Source: a virus
Reading direction: 5' to 3' (one strand)
Virus record (IMG/VR): IMGVR_UViG_3300010157_000035
Coordinates: 1-64,000 of that record
Length of the DNA: 64,000 nt
Shown here: piece by piece, positions 15,330 through 21,853 of the stretch
Position numbering within the stretch: position 1 is the first letter of the stretch
How the letters are laid out: each line of letters opens with the position of its first letter
Notes under the pieces: model-generated
Told to the model about the DNA's origin: nothing
The model's database searches: none
What the model saw: the letters and a program-made list of their open reading frames with translations, nothing else
Translations under genes and position numbers: made by a program

Positions 15330-15468
15330 TGTTCTTTACTTTTTTTACTGCTTCCATTTGAGCTATCATTGCGTCAACTTGCACACGGGCACGTTCGAGC
15401 TTGCGTTCAATTAAGGCCACACGCTCTTCGGGTGCTAAAAAAATTTTATCTTGTATTTTATTTTCCAT
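15310..15468 (-). CDS. short hypothetical protein (52 aa), coiled-coil-like
   Basis: ATG at 15468, TGA at 15310. After MENKIQDKIFLAPEE a continuous charged helix runs to the C-terminus (LIERKLERARVQVDAM and beyond) with hydrophobic spacing suggestive of a coiled coil. Overlaps the next gene by 20 bp. Preceded by GGAAGAAAAAT as a modest Shine-Dalgarno. Confidence 0.55.
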   Translation of the reverse strand: MENKIQDKIFLAPEERVALIERKLERARVQVDAMIAQMEAVKKVKNNEQTNS

Positions 15469-15480
15469 ATTTTTCTTCCA

Positions 15481-15507
15481 ATAAAAAACCCCGGAATGTT
15501 CAGTTTC
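15481..15507 (-). terminator. Rho-independent terminator
   Basis: On the minus strand a CCCCG/CGGGG-based stem (AACCCCG ... CGGGGTT) with a 12-nt loop is followed by TTTTTT. It would end transcripts of the 34-aa gene just upstream. Confidence 0.75.
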
Positions 15508-15538
15508 GGGGTTGTTGAATAAAAGTTAAAACTTACTG

Positions 15539-15643
15539 CTATTCAAAACCCACTCTACGATCTTCACAGCCATAGACCCATAAATCGGCTTGTCCAATTA
15601 CTGGGTTATTTCCTAAAGAAGGATGTAATTTATTAGTTTTCAT
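15539..15643 (-). CDS. very short ORF (34 aa) with its own promoter and terminator
   Basis: ATG at 15643, TAG at 15539. The peptide MKTNKLHPSLGNNPVIGQ... continues to CEDRRVGFE. Although tiny, it is framed by a consensus promoter whose -10 box ends 6 nt before the ATG and by a Rho-independent terminator, so it is a monocistronic unit. It may be a leaderless small protein or the unit may be a small RNA. Confidence 0.5.
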   Translation of the reverse strand: MKTNKLHPSLGNNPVIGQADLWVYGCEDRRVGFE

Positions 15644-15649
15644 AGTAGT

Positions 15650-15678
15650 ATTATACATGGTTATTTATGATTTGTCAA
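15650..15678 (-). promoter_or_regulatory. sigma-70-type promoter, leaderless configuration
   Basis: TTGACA (15673-15678), 17 bp, TATAAT (15650-15655); 6 nt separate the -10 box from the ATG. Confidence 0.78.
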
Positions 15679-16397
15679 CTGGCATATTGCCAATTGCGTA
15701 TCTTGTCGGCATAGATTTCTGCCAAATATTCCTGACCAGCCGGACTACCGTGGTATCCAGGGTCTGTGCTTTCAAACGGCCAATTGGTTATTGCATAATT
15801 AGGTGTTTCTTGGTAGTCAAGGGTCAAGTATCGATCGTCTACTACTTTAGGTATAGCTTGGCGTATATTTCCGGTATTCCAAAGTTCGCCGGCGATAATC
15901 AAAAATGGTATACCAGAATAGAACAACTGCATAATGCCATCGCGCATGATCCATTCATCTTGCTGTCGCTTCCAATTGACATCGTATATGTGGTTAATGT
16001 ATTGTCGAATCGCCTCCTGTGTATTTTTATCTAGTTCACCTGTGCGATATGGATTGTTATAATTCCCAACCAACGTAGTTATATTTTCACAAATCATGCG
16101 ATATGGATTTGTGCCATAGTTAACATTATCAATACCGGCTGTTTTATCGTAGCCACAGTCAGTGGCAGCAGGAATCTCTATACGATCACAAAATGTTGGT
16201 GCCACAATGACAAAATCAGGCTGTTGGCGTAGTGCTTCATCTATTTGTATACGGATACCACCGTTACTGCATCCTTGCCGTGCCAGTATCTCTACGTCCC
16301 AACCCAACCGCTTGGCTGTTTGATGGCCATAGCCTGTTCCTGGCCTGTCAATGCTATCAGCACTCAAACTACATCCGCATACTATTAATTTTGCCAT
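15675..16397 (-). CDS. SGNH/GDSL hydrolase-like protein
   Basis: 240 residues from the ATG at 16397. Block I CGCSLSADS holds the candidate nucleophile Ser; GCSNGG in the Gly/Asn block; near the C-terminus DPGYHGSPAG provides a possible Asp-His, with non-standard spacing. Part of the eight-member SGNH set of this window. The gene follows a bidirectional terminator, and its own promoter is not obvious. Confidence 0.6.
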   Translation of the reverse strand: MAKLIVCGCSLSADSIDRPGTGYGHQTAKRLGWDVEILARQGCSNGGIRIQIDEALRQQPDFVIVAPTFCDRIEIPAATDCGYDKTAGIDNVNYGTNPYRMICENITTLVGNYNNPYRTGELDKNTQEAIRQYINHIYDVNWKRQQDEWIMRDGIMQLFYSGIPFLIIAGELWNTGNIRQAIPKVVDDRYLTLDYQETPNYAITNWPFESTDPGYHGSPAGQEYLAEIYADKIRNWQYAS

Positions 16398-16420
16398 TCT
16401 GCTAACTCCGTTGATCATTA

Positions 16421-16443
16421 AAAAAGGCTCCGAAGAGCCTTTT
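16421..16443. terminator. bidirectional Rho-independent terminator
   Basis: AGGCTC-CGAA-GAGCCT stem with A/T runs on both sides. On the minus strand it ends the outer-membrane-protein gene, with TTTTTT after the stem. Confidence 0.85.
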
Positions 16444-16459
16444 GTTAGATTTTTAAATT

Positions 16460-17008
16460 TTAGAAACCGCGTGTGTAATTAACGGTCCAGATCTTTTGAT
16501 CGTTATCGCCATTGACACGATCATATCTTACAGCAACAGTATCAACTTTAGTCACTGCATAAGCCAATGTATAGCGCATGGTGTGTGTTTGGTCGTTGTT
16601 GCCGCTGTCAACAGCAGTACGAGTGCGCCAACCCACTTTGGCTGTCACCGGACCAAATGGAACACTAACTCCAGGCTCGATTGAGTAGTATGTAAAGTTG
16701 GCAGTATTGCTATACTTTTGTCCCAATGCAACACGAGTGTAGCCGTTTACAATACCATACAACGGTGCAGTAACAGTGCCACCTGTTTCGATGCGTGTGC
16801 TCAAGGCATTGGTGTTGTCGGTTACAGCATTACTGATAAGCACGTCACCGGCAAAGTTTTGATTGATTTCTTTCTTAACACCTAACAGATATACCTGTTG
16901 TGCGTTTCCAGTAACGTTGTTGATGTGTTGACTTTCTAGGGTCACGCTGTCGCCAGCAACGGCCAAACCTGATACAGCCAAAGACAAGATTGCGAAGATT
17001 TTCTTCAT
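16460..17008 (-). CDS. outer-membrane beta-barrel protein with signal peptide
   Basis: 182 residues: Sec signal peptide (1-18, cleaved after GLAVA), then alternating amphipathic strands (for example YGIVNGYTRVALGQ, FTYYSIEPGVSVPFG, THTMRYTLAYAV) and a C-terminal TVNYTRGF ending in Phe, the hallmark of BAM-inserted barrels. It is a small porin-like or OmpA/Lom-like barrel. A phage-made outer-membrane protein could block superinfection or change permeability. Followed by a terminator; a TAAATAATATG box lies about 35 nt upstream of the ATG. Confidence 0.75.
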   Translation of the reverse strand: MKKIFAILSLAVSGLAVAGDSVTLESQHINNVTGNAQQVYLLGVKKEINQNFAGDVLISNAVTDNTNALSTRIETGGTVTAPLYGIVNGYTRVALGQKYSNTANFTYYSIEPGVSVPFGPVTAKVGWRTRTAVDSGNNDQTHTMRYTLAYAVTKVDTVAVRYDRVNGDNDQKIWTVNYTRGF

Positions 17009-17106
17009 TTAGTTTTTCCTTATAAGAATGTGGACGTGTGCCCAACATATTATTTAGTGGTTTTACTGATACACAGTAATTTTTATCCACTCAAACAGTC
17101 GAAAAG

Positions 17107-17126
17107 AGACCCGCCGAAGCGGGTTC
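17107..17126 (-). terminator. terminator after tmRNA
   Basis: ACCCGC-TTCG-GCGGGT hairpin on the minus strand followed by CTCTTTT, directly after the coding piece of the tmRNA. Confidence 0.8.
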
Positions 17127-17445
17127 TGGTAGTTTCTGTTACGAGGCATTTCCTGCCCTATCGCGGCGATTAAACTGCGAAAGATTCGGCTTTCACTGTG
17201 CGAGCAGAGAACTTGACGTTCTTACCAGAAACAGTTACTTCGCCTGTAGATGCTTTTGCATTTACTTGATTTGCTTGATTTACGGTCATCGCCTACCGTG
17301 CTGTCCACTCTGTTACTCTTTGCCCTGTCGAAAACCAAGTCATCCCCACCTAAATATACCCCATACACTTAGGTGGAGATGCCGGGAGTCGAACCCGGGT
17401 CCAGAACACTTTTCTCTTTGCTTCTTCCCTTACGGGCTTTACAGC
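17108..17445 (-). ncRNA. ssrA: circularly permuted (two-piece) tmRNA
   Basis: The acceptor piece comes first on the minus strand: T-arm CCGGG-TTCGACT-CCCGG and 3' end CATCTCC-A (about 17373-17400). A roughly 20-nt linker (17348-17371) follows, then the coding piece starting GGGGATGACTTGG (17347). GGGGATG pairs with CATCTCC and contains the G3-U70 pair recognised by alanyl-tRNA synthetase; TTTTCGACAGGG is the conserved tmRNA D-region. A pseudoknot-like ACGGT/ACCGT stem precedes the tag reading frame. The 5' limit of the acceptor piece is uncertain. Confidence 0.88.
17170..17259 (-). other. tmRNA tag reading frame (candidate, 29 codons)
   Basis: Starting at a GCA resume codon at 17257-17259, the frame reads AKASTGEVTV... 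and ends AESFAV-stop (TAA at 17170-17172). That is far longer than the usual 8-20-residue tag and lacks the common (A)LAA ending, though the terminal Phe-Ala-Val is hydrophobic. A later resume codon would shorten the tag. Confidence 0.5.
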
Positions 17446-17456
17446 AATACTTTTAT

Positions 17457-17780
17457 TTACCCATTTAATCTTGGCGCTAGGTCCTTATAACTTGCTACAC
17501 CCGACGCCACAGCACCAACTACAACTTGTTTGAATACATTTTCTCTGCCACGAGTTCTATAATAAGATGCCTTTTGTTTACTAGTTAAGAAAGCAACTCT
17601 CATTTCAAGTGCTCCAATGTCTGTGTTAGAATTTCCATATTTGGTTTCCGCTAAAAACGAAAGAGTTCTTTTATAAGTTTGTCCTTTCCAATTTTTCACG
17701 GGCCCTAATATCAGTTTCAAAGACTCAAACAGCTCTTTGTCTTCGCCATTGTTCCAAGTATATAGGTGTTTTCTTGCCAT
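17457..17780 (-). CDS. hypothetical basic protein (107 aa) fused to the tmRNA unit
   Basis: A basic, helical protein (MARKHLYTWNNGEDKELFESL...) with no recognised family. Its stop codon sits directly before the acceptor piece of the tmRNA on the same strand, and it has its own consensus promoter, so gene and tmRNA are probably one transcript. The basic, Arg/Lys-rich make-up with a predicted helix-turn pattern would fit nucleic-acid binding, but this is a guess. It lies inside the segment between the two acceptor-piece copies, hence may have arrived with the HNH element. Confidence 0.6.
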   Translation of the reverse strand: MARKHLYTWNNGEDKELFESLKLILGPVKNWKGQTYKRTLSFLAETKYGNSNTDIGALEMRVAFLTSKQKASYYRTRGRENVFKQVVVGAVASGVASYKDLAPRLNG

Positions 17781-17855
17781 AATAATTTCCTTTGGTTAAT
17801 ACCCTAGCAGTAAGGGCGGATTAAAAATATATCGAAATAATATCAATATGCTAAC

Positions 17856-17884
17856 AGTATAGCATAGTTGTCGAATCTTGTCAA
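17856..17884 (-). promoter_or_regulatory. sigma-70-type promoter driving ORF 17780-17457 and tmRNA
   Basis: TTGACA (17879-17884), 17 bp, TATACT (17856-17861). It fires away from the divergent HNH gene. Confidence 0.75.
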
Positions 17885-17915
17885 CCATTTACTGTGGTTT
17901 CGACTAAATAATATT

Positions 17916-18392
17916 ATGCTACACAAACACCACATTGTCCCAAAATATTTAGGAGGCACAGATGATCCAAGTAATCTTGTTGATCTCACTGTAGACCAAC
18001 ATGCTGAAGCACATCGTTTGTTATACGAACAACACGGTAACTGGCAAGATTATGTTGCCTGGCAAGGATTAAGCAAACTTGATGCTAACTTTGATGCTGC
18101 CAAACAGTCAATGATCGAAGGTGGTAGAAAAGGTGCCGCAAGGTCTAACCTTCGTTGGAAGGATCCGATACAACGAGAATTAGCCAGTAAGAAGATGAAA
18201 GTAGTATGTGCCAATAGAGGCAAAACTTGGCAGGGCAAACTATACGAAATAACTCACCCAGATGGGACTGTGGAAACAGTTGAAGGATTACGCCAGTGGT
18301 GTGTAGACCGAGGCTATAATCCTAACAACTTTGGAAATGCTTGTTTGAGAGGTAGTGTAACCAATGGTGGATTTATGGTCCGCAGGGTCTAA
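17916..18392 (+). CDS. HNH endonuclease (probable homing endonuclease)
   Basis: 158 residues from the ATG at 17916 (an earlier start at 17868 would run through the divergent promoter). The N-terminus MLHKHHIVPKYLGG and DPSNLVDLT...HAEAHRLLYE form the HNH metal-finger: HH, N and a distal H. The C-terminal part (ITHPDGTVETVEGLRQWC) is a NUMOD-like DNA-binding helix seen in phage homing enzymes. It is the only plus-strand gene in this stretch and stops one base before a second, truncated tmRNA acceptor sequence. Confidence 0.8.
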   Translation: MLHKHHIVPKYLGGTDDPSNLVDLTVDQHAEAHRLLYEQHGNWQDYVAWQGLSKLDANFDAAKQSMIEGGRKGAARSNLRWKDPIQRELASKKMKVVCANRGKTWQGKLYEITHPDGTVETVEGLRQWCVDRGYNPNNFGNACLRGSVTNGGFMVRRV

Positions 18393-18393
18393 C

Positions 18394-18450
18394 ACCCCCG
18401 TCCAGAATGCCTTCACTCGGAAGGGATTACAACAATTCTTTACAGACTAT
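18394..18450 (-). pseudogene. truncated copy of the tmRNA acceptor piece
   Basis: On the minus strand CTGTAAAG... leads through a CCTTC/GAAGG hairpin to TTCTGGACGGGGGTG, which parallels CTGTAAAG...TTCTGGACCCGGGTTCG of the intact copy near 17395-17445 but breaks off in the T-arm where the HNH gene begins. It looks like the 5' remnant of an acceptor piece split by insertion. It overlaps the last codons of the gene ending at 18440. Confidence 0.6.
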
Positions 18451-18706
18451 TAACTACGGCCGATTCCGGCGGCGGAGTGAACGTATTGCAAAATGCTACA
18501 AATTCGTTCGCTGCATCCGACGACACCCATGCAAATGTGCTGACGCCATTGACTGTGGCTGGAAAAGACCCAAAATTTCCAGCCGCAAACATTGCACCTT
18601 TTTTGGACTGGACTAATGCTGATTCAGTATCAGTCAATGATCTGCCCCATGTAATTACGCTTTCTGCCGTAGCAGGAAAGAGAAAAGTAGTATCGACTTT
18701 TGACAT
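18440..18706 (-). CDS. hypothetical protein (88 aa), paralog of next upstream gene
   Basis: A soluble protein beginning MSKVDTTFLFPATAESVITW and ending NTFTPPPESAVVNSL. It shares layout and the C-terminal (T/N)PPP motif with the gene at 18739-19023 (GFNPPPTSVSLE), so the two are diverged tandem duplicates. No family recognised. Confidence 0.6.
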   Translation of the reverse strand: MSKVDTTFLFPATAESVITWGRSLTDTESALVQSKKGAMFAAGNFGSFPATVNGVSTFAWVSSDAANEFVAFCNTFTPPPESAVVNSL

Positions 18707-18738
18707 ATAAAACTCCTTTGATTATTTTAACTTGTAAC

Positions 18739-19023
18739 TCATTTGTAACTCATGTCTTCTAAACTTACACTTGTTGGCGGCGGATTAAATCCATTCACAA
18801 TTGATATGTATTCTTCCGCATCAGACAAATGAGACCACATGGTCGTTGGGGTGTAGTGACTGGCATCAACTTGACGATCAGTGACCATACAGGTTGATCC
18901 ATCCCAAAGGGTATTTTTCAATTTGATTTTTATCAAAACTTCTTCTTCTTCAGTTAACTCTCGATCAAAAACCACTTTGGTTCGAGCAAACGCAAGAAAT
19001 GTTGCTGATGCTACACATGCCAT
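18739..19023 (-). CDS. hypothetical protein (94 aa), paralog of 18440 gene
   Basis: Begins MACVASATFLAFARTKVVFD; a middle acidic helix (LTEEEEVLIKIKLK) and the C-terminal NGFNPPPTSV motif align with the 18440 gene. Both use an AAGGAG Shine-Dalgarno. Function unknown. Confidence 0.6.
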   Translation of the reverse strand: MACVASATFLAFARTKVVFDRELTEEEEVLIKIKLKNTLWDGSTCMVTDRQVDASHYTPTTMWSHLSDAEEYISIVNGFNPPPTSVSLEDMSYK

Positions 19024-19061
19024 AACAAAACTCCTTTTTTGTGTCTATTATTTATCATTTA

Positions 19062-19265
19062 TTAAGCAGGCATAATATTTGATGCCTGCTTGCCTTTTGG
19101 GCCCTGAACCAAGTCAAATTTTACCACTTGGTTTTCTTTTAATGTTTTGAATCCATTAATATTGATTGCTGAAAAATGTGCAAATACATCCTCACCCCCG
19201 TCATCTGGTGTAATGAATCCGAAACCTTTTGCGTCATTAAACCATTTTACTTTACCTACTACCAT
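19062..19265 (-). CDS. csp: cold-shock domain protein
   Basis: A 67-residue single-domain [18 protein letters not shown] (RNP1) and DVFAHFSAI (RNP2) are intact, and the length equals that of CspA. It binds single-stranded RNA/DNA and melts secondary structure, plausible as a translation or transcript chaperone during infection. A leader of about 30 nt links it to a consensus promoter. Confidence 0.93.
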   Translation of the reverse strand: MVVGKVKWFNDAKGFGFITPDDGGEDVFAHFSAININGFKTLKENQVVKFDLVQGPKGKQASNIMPA

Positions 19266-19302
19266 AATATACTGCTTCCTTTTAAATTAAACATGAGTGC
19301 TA

Positions 19303-19331
19303 ATTGTAACCTTTTACAACCTTGCTGTCAA
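19303..19331 (-). promoter_or_regulatory. sigma-70-type promoter of the cold-shock gene
   Basis: TTGACA (19326-19331), 17 bp, TACAAT (19303-19308). Confidence 0.75.
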
Positions 19332-19371
19332 CCTCGAGATTGCCTCGTACGATCATGTTATTTAGCATGTT

Positions 19372-19446
19372 TGGTGGGCCAGCTTGGAATTGAACCAAGA
19401 CTCGACCGATTATGAGTCGGTTGCTTTACCATTAAGCTACTGGCCC
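19372..19446 (-). tRNA. tRNA-Met or tRNA-Ile2 (CAT)
   Basis: Acceptor GGGCCAG/CTGGCCC, anticodon stem ACCGA/TCGGT around CTCATAA, encoded CCA. It could be an elongator Met or an Ile tRNA whose C34 is converted to lysidine; sequence alone does not decide. Confidence 0.9.
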
Positions 19447-19454
19447 TGTAATAC

Positions 19455-19483
19455 AGTATAACACTAGGGCTCGTAGTTGTCAA
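19455..19483 (-). promoter_or_regulatory. sigma-70-type promoter of the tRNA(CAT) gene
   Basis: TTGACA (19478-19483), 17 bp, TATACT (19455-19460), ending about 9 bp before the tRNA. Confidence 0.75.
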
Positions 19484-19835
19484 GAAATTGTTGTAAATTT
19501 CCGTATAGATTTACCATAACTGCTTCTCGGCCACCAAAAAATACGATCCGTTTAGGTATGCCTTTGACTGCATGAATATAATAAGGCATTTGCATTTTAC
19601 GATCTAATTTTAGTATAAGGTGTTTGTCAAACGTGTATGGATCATCAATGCTGTATGCGTGGTGTTCTAGATCAAGCATGTCGGCCAATGCCGAATAACC
19701 TACACTGGTCAATCTCATGCCACCATTACGGCGTAAATTAAACCACCAAGCACTCATGGCAAATTTTAAACCAATACGGTCTTCCTCAGGCAGCAGTGCA
19801 ATTAGTTCTTCTGTGAGTTTACGTTTGTCGCGCAC
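19464..19835 (-). CDS. hypothetical protein (123 aa)
   Basis: A globular protein with a helical N-terminus (MRDKRKLTEELIALLPEEDR) and a beta-rich C-terminal half (MPYYIHAVKGIPKRIVFFGG). Its 3' end overlaps the promoter of the tRNA(CAT) gene. It follows the next upstream gene with a 1-bp gap. No family recognised. Confidence 0.6.
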   Translation of the reverse strand: MRDKRKLTEELIALLPEEDRIGLKFAMSAWWFNLRRNGGMRLTSVGYSALADMLDLEHHAYSIDDPYTFDKHLILKLDRKMQMPYYIHAVKGIPKRIVFFGGREAVMVNLYGNLQQFLDNYEP

Positions 19836-19836
19836 A

Positions 19837-20124
19837 TCAAGGATAAATTTGATTGCCTGCGGTCAACAACACCACTGTGAACTTTTCGGTTTTAAATTGT
19901 GTGTTTAATTTTTTTGCCAGGTTCTTGGCATGGCCCGGATTTGAGAATGAAACCTTTTTGTATTTTGGACCTGGATATTGAACCAATAGGTTTGATGTTT
20001 TGAGATTAATCGGCTTGGCATCATAGAACACTGCCCATACGCCCTCCGAGGACAAAACCTGTTCACTCTTGTAAGTGAGCTTGTTAGTGTGCTCGATCAA
20101 TACATTGGGTTTTGGACGACTCAT
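19837..20124 (-). CDS. conserved phage hypothetical protein (95 aa)
   Basis: A small alpha/beta protein with the segment GPKYKKVSFSNPGHAKNLA (about residues 52-70), which I recall from T4-like cyanophage proteins of unknown function. Probably intracellular. The upstream region 20136-20164 holds a near-palindrome with a GATAAATA box that could be a late promoter. Confidence 0.6.
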   Translation of the reverse strand: MSRPKPNVLIEHTNKLTYKSEQVLSSEGVWAVFYDAKPINLKTSNLLVQYPGPKYKKVSFSNPGHAKNLAKKLNTQFKTEKFTVVLLTAGNQIYP

Positions 20125-20135
20125 ATCATTAAACT

Positions 20136-20164
20136 CCTATATTTTATTTATCTAGAAATATAGG
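20136..20164 (-). promoter_or_regulatory. inverted repeat with a late-promoter-like TAAATA box
   Basis: CCTATATTT ... AAATATAGG arms flank GATAAATA on the minus strand upstream of the gene at 20124. Confidence 0.3.
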
Positions 20165-20169
20165 TAGTT

Positions 20170-20385
20170 TTAGAATGTTCCACCATCCATTTTTACCGTG
20201 ATTGTTTCTGTGTCTTTTTGTAGGGTTGCTACTGCATGTTCACGTAAAGCCTGAAGTTCTAACAATAGTCTAGTGATATCGGCATGTAGATCTTGTGCAT
20301 CTTTCAAGCTCATGATAAAGTCTCGAGCGCCTCGAGCCTGTTGGCCTTGCACACGTTCAATAAACTTACTGAGATGAATTGTCAT
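20170..20385 (-). CDS. hypothetical protein (71 aa), helical
   Basis: Start at the ATG at 20385, which overlaps the end of the upstream gene (20366). Predicted mostly helical (LHADITRLLLELQALREHAV), possibly coiled coil, with a short beta end. No function. Confidence 0.55.
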   Translation of the reverse strand: MTIHLSKFIERVQGQQARGARDFIMSLKDAQDLHADITRLLLELQALREHAVATLQKDTETITVKMDGGTF

Positions 20386-20824
20386 GAGCTTGTTGTTCTG
20401 AGTAGTAGGGACCTTGGTATGGATAGCGTTGCAACACAATCAACTTGGGTGCCAGCACTGTGCGCCAATTGCGACCTTTACGAACATTGTACCATCCGGC
20501 ACTAAACCAACTTTTGCTCTTGTTTGTCTTGGTATAAACCGGCAACTGTTGACTGACATCCCACATGGGGTTGCACACACGGCCCGACACTGGATATCCA
20601 TGCACATGATCCACGGTGGTCTTGGGACGGGTAATCTTTATTGCCGGTTCGAATTTGATATTGGCATTGCGAGCCGCCAATTTTATAGTTTTGTATTGAG
20701 CGATTTGATTGTTGATCTTTACTTGGAAACCGCCAGCACAGGCTTCAATGTTGCCGACCTTTTGATTGTTCTCTTGCAAGATCCAGAACTGCTTGTCTAC
20801 TACAGGTTTAGCTATTAATGTCAT
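20366..20824 (-). CDS. hypothetical protein (152 aa)
   Basis: Beta-rich first 70 residues (VGNIEACAGGFQVKIN), then a TVDHVHGYPVSGR motif (about residues 89-101) that is probably a conserved loop, and a basic C-terminal part. It directly follows the exonuclease gene with a 17-bp overlap, so it is in the replication operon. T4-like phages of Cyanobacteria and SAR11 have similar genes without known function. Confidence 0.6.
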   Translation of the reverse strand: MTLIAKPVVDKQFWILQENNQKVGNIEACAGGFQVKINNQIAQYKTIKLAARNANIKFEPAIKITRPKTTVDHVHGYPVSGRVCNPMWDVSQQLPVYTKTNKSKSWFSAGWYNVRKGRNWRTVLAPKLIVLQRYPYQGPYYSEQQAHDNSSQ

Positions 20825-21818
20825 TTAACACTCCTTTGTATGTTTCGTTCATCCAACGGCCGAAACTGTCGGCACTTTCACTGCACTTGTTTAATTCATA
20901 CTTGCCACAGAACTGCATGAAACGCACACCCACCTGGCCGATGTCTTTGTGACTGATCTGTTCACATATGGCTGCATCCACGGTGGCTTTGATCTCTTCG
21001 GGCTGTGCTGTCAAGTCGATCAGTTCTCGGTTGCGTTCGTAATCATCCAACACTCTGTGTTCTACACCATCTGGATCGATCCAGCGTTGCAGCATCATGT
21101 TGTTCCAATTATATCCGCGAGTTTTACGATCTTCAAATGCCTCTTGGAGACCAACTTTATTTTTTGTTCCTTTAGTTCGAACACCCGGATAAGCTGAAAA
21201 CACATTGTCTGAGCTGTCGCCTCGCATACACTTTTCAAACAGTAACCACTCCGGATTGGGTATTGTTTTCGCTTCTTTAGTTTTTTTATCAATGACCGCT
21301 TTACCTTTAGCATCAAAGATTCCTTCCGTGGTAATTAGTTCGTCGGTGATACCGTTGTATTGCGTGACATTGGGTGCTACTAATTGAACAAAATCTGTAT
21401 CGCTACTGATAACAATATGTTCGTCTTGGGGGTGTAGTGCAATCCAGCGAGCAATAATATCGTCGCCTTCTGCTGTAGGACATCTAATCACTGAGCAATT
21501 GGTCCTCTCAGCCAGGTATTTAGTCAAACTATCATAAGTTTCCCAAAACATCTTGTCTTCGTCTGCTTGGGCTTCGGTTAAGGCAGCACGGGCCACTGCA
21601 CGGTTATTTTTGTAGGGTTTGTAGTAGTCCTTACGCCAGCTGCGCCCTTCTAGGGCAAAAACCACGTGATCTGCTTCAAAGCGCCGGGCTACTTTGTTGG
21701 CACTCATCAGGGTCACATGGAGGGCAAATCCAATTTTCTCCCACGTGTCACTGGCACGAAAAGCACCGTGCCTGGCACGAAAGAACATATTAGCTGTATC
21801 AATAAGAACATATTTCAT
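20808..21818 (-). CDS. rnh: 5'-3' exonuclease / RNase H (T4 Rnh-like)
   Basis: 336 residues, PIN/FEN-like nuclease. Acidic metal ligands are visible in LIDTANMFFRARH, AEGDDIIARW and ISSDTDFVQL, and a helix-hairpin region follows MRGDSSDNVFSAYPGV. T4 RNase H (305 aa) removes lagging-strand RNA primers. The start is set at the ATG at 21818 rather than 21857: the promoter's -10 box ends 6 nt before it, and residues upstream of this Met overlap the promoter. Predicted leaderless. Confidence 0.85.
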   Translation of the reverse strand: MKYVLIDTANMFFRARHGAFRASDTWEKIGFALHVTLMSANKVARRFEADHVVFALEGRSWRKDYYKPYKNNRAVARAALTEAQADEDKMFWETYDSLTKYLAERTNCSVIRCPTAEGDDIIARWIALHPQDEHIVISSDTDFVQLVAPNVTQYNGITDELITTEGIFDAKGKAVIDKKTKEAKTIPNPEWLLFEKCMRGDSSDNVFSAYPGVRTKGTKNKVGLQEAFEDRKTRGYNWNNMMLQRWIDPDGVEHRVLDDYERNRELIDLTAQPEEIKATVDAAICEQISHKDIGQVGVRFMQFCGKYELNKCSESADSFGRWMNETYKGVLNDINS

Positions 21819-21824
21819 ACTGCT

Positions 21825-21853
21825 AGTATAGCAGATATTGACTAAGTTGTCAA
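21825..21853 (-). promoter_or_regulatory. sigma-70-type promoter, leaderless configuration
   Basis: TTGACA (21848-21853), 17 bp, TATACT (21825-21830); 6 nt to the ATG at 21818. The -35 box overlaps the end of the upstream SGNH gene. Confidence 0.75.

Noticed and set aside
17041-17100. Possible extra tRNA or ncRNA upstream of the outer-membrane protein gene
   Set aside because: Only a TAAATAATATG box and weak pairing are visible; no cloverleaf or stable stem.
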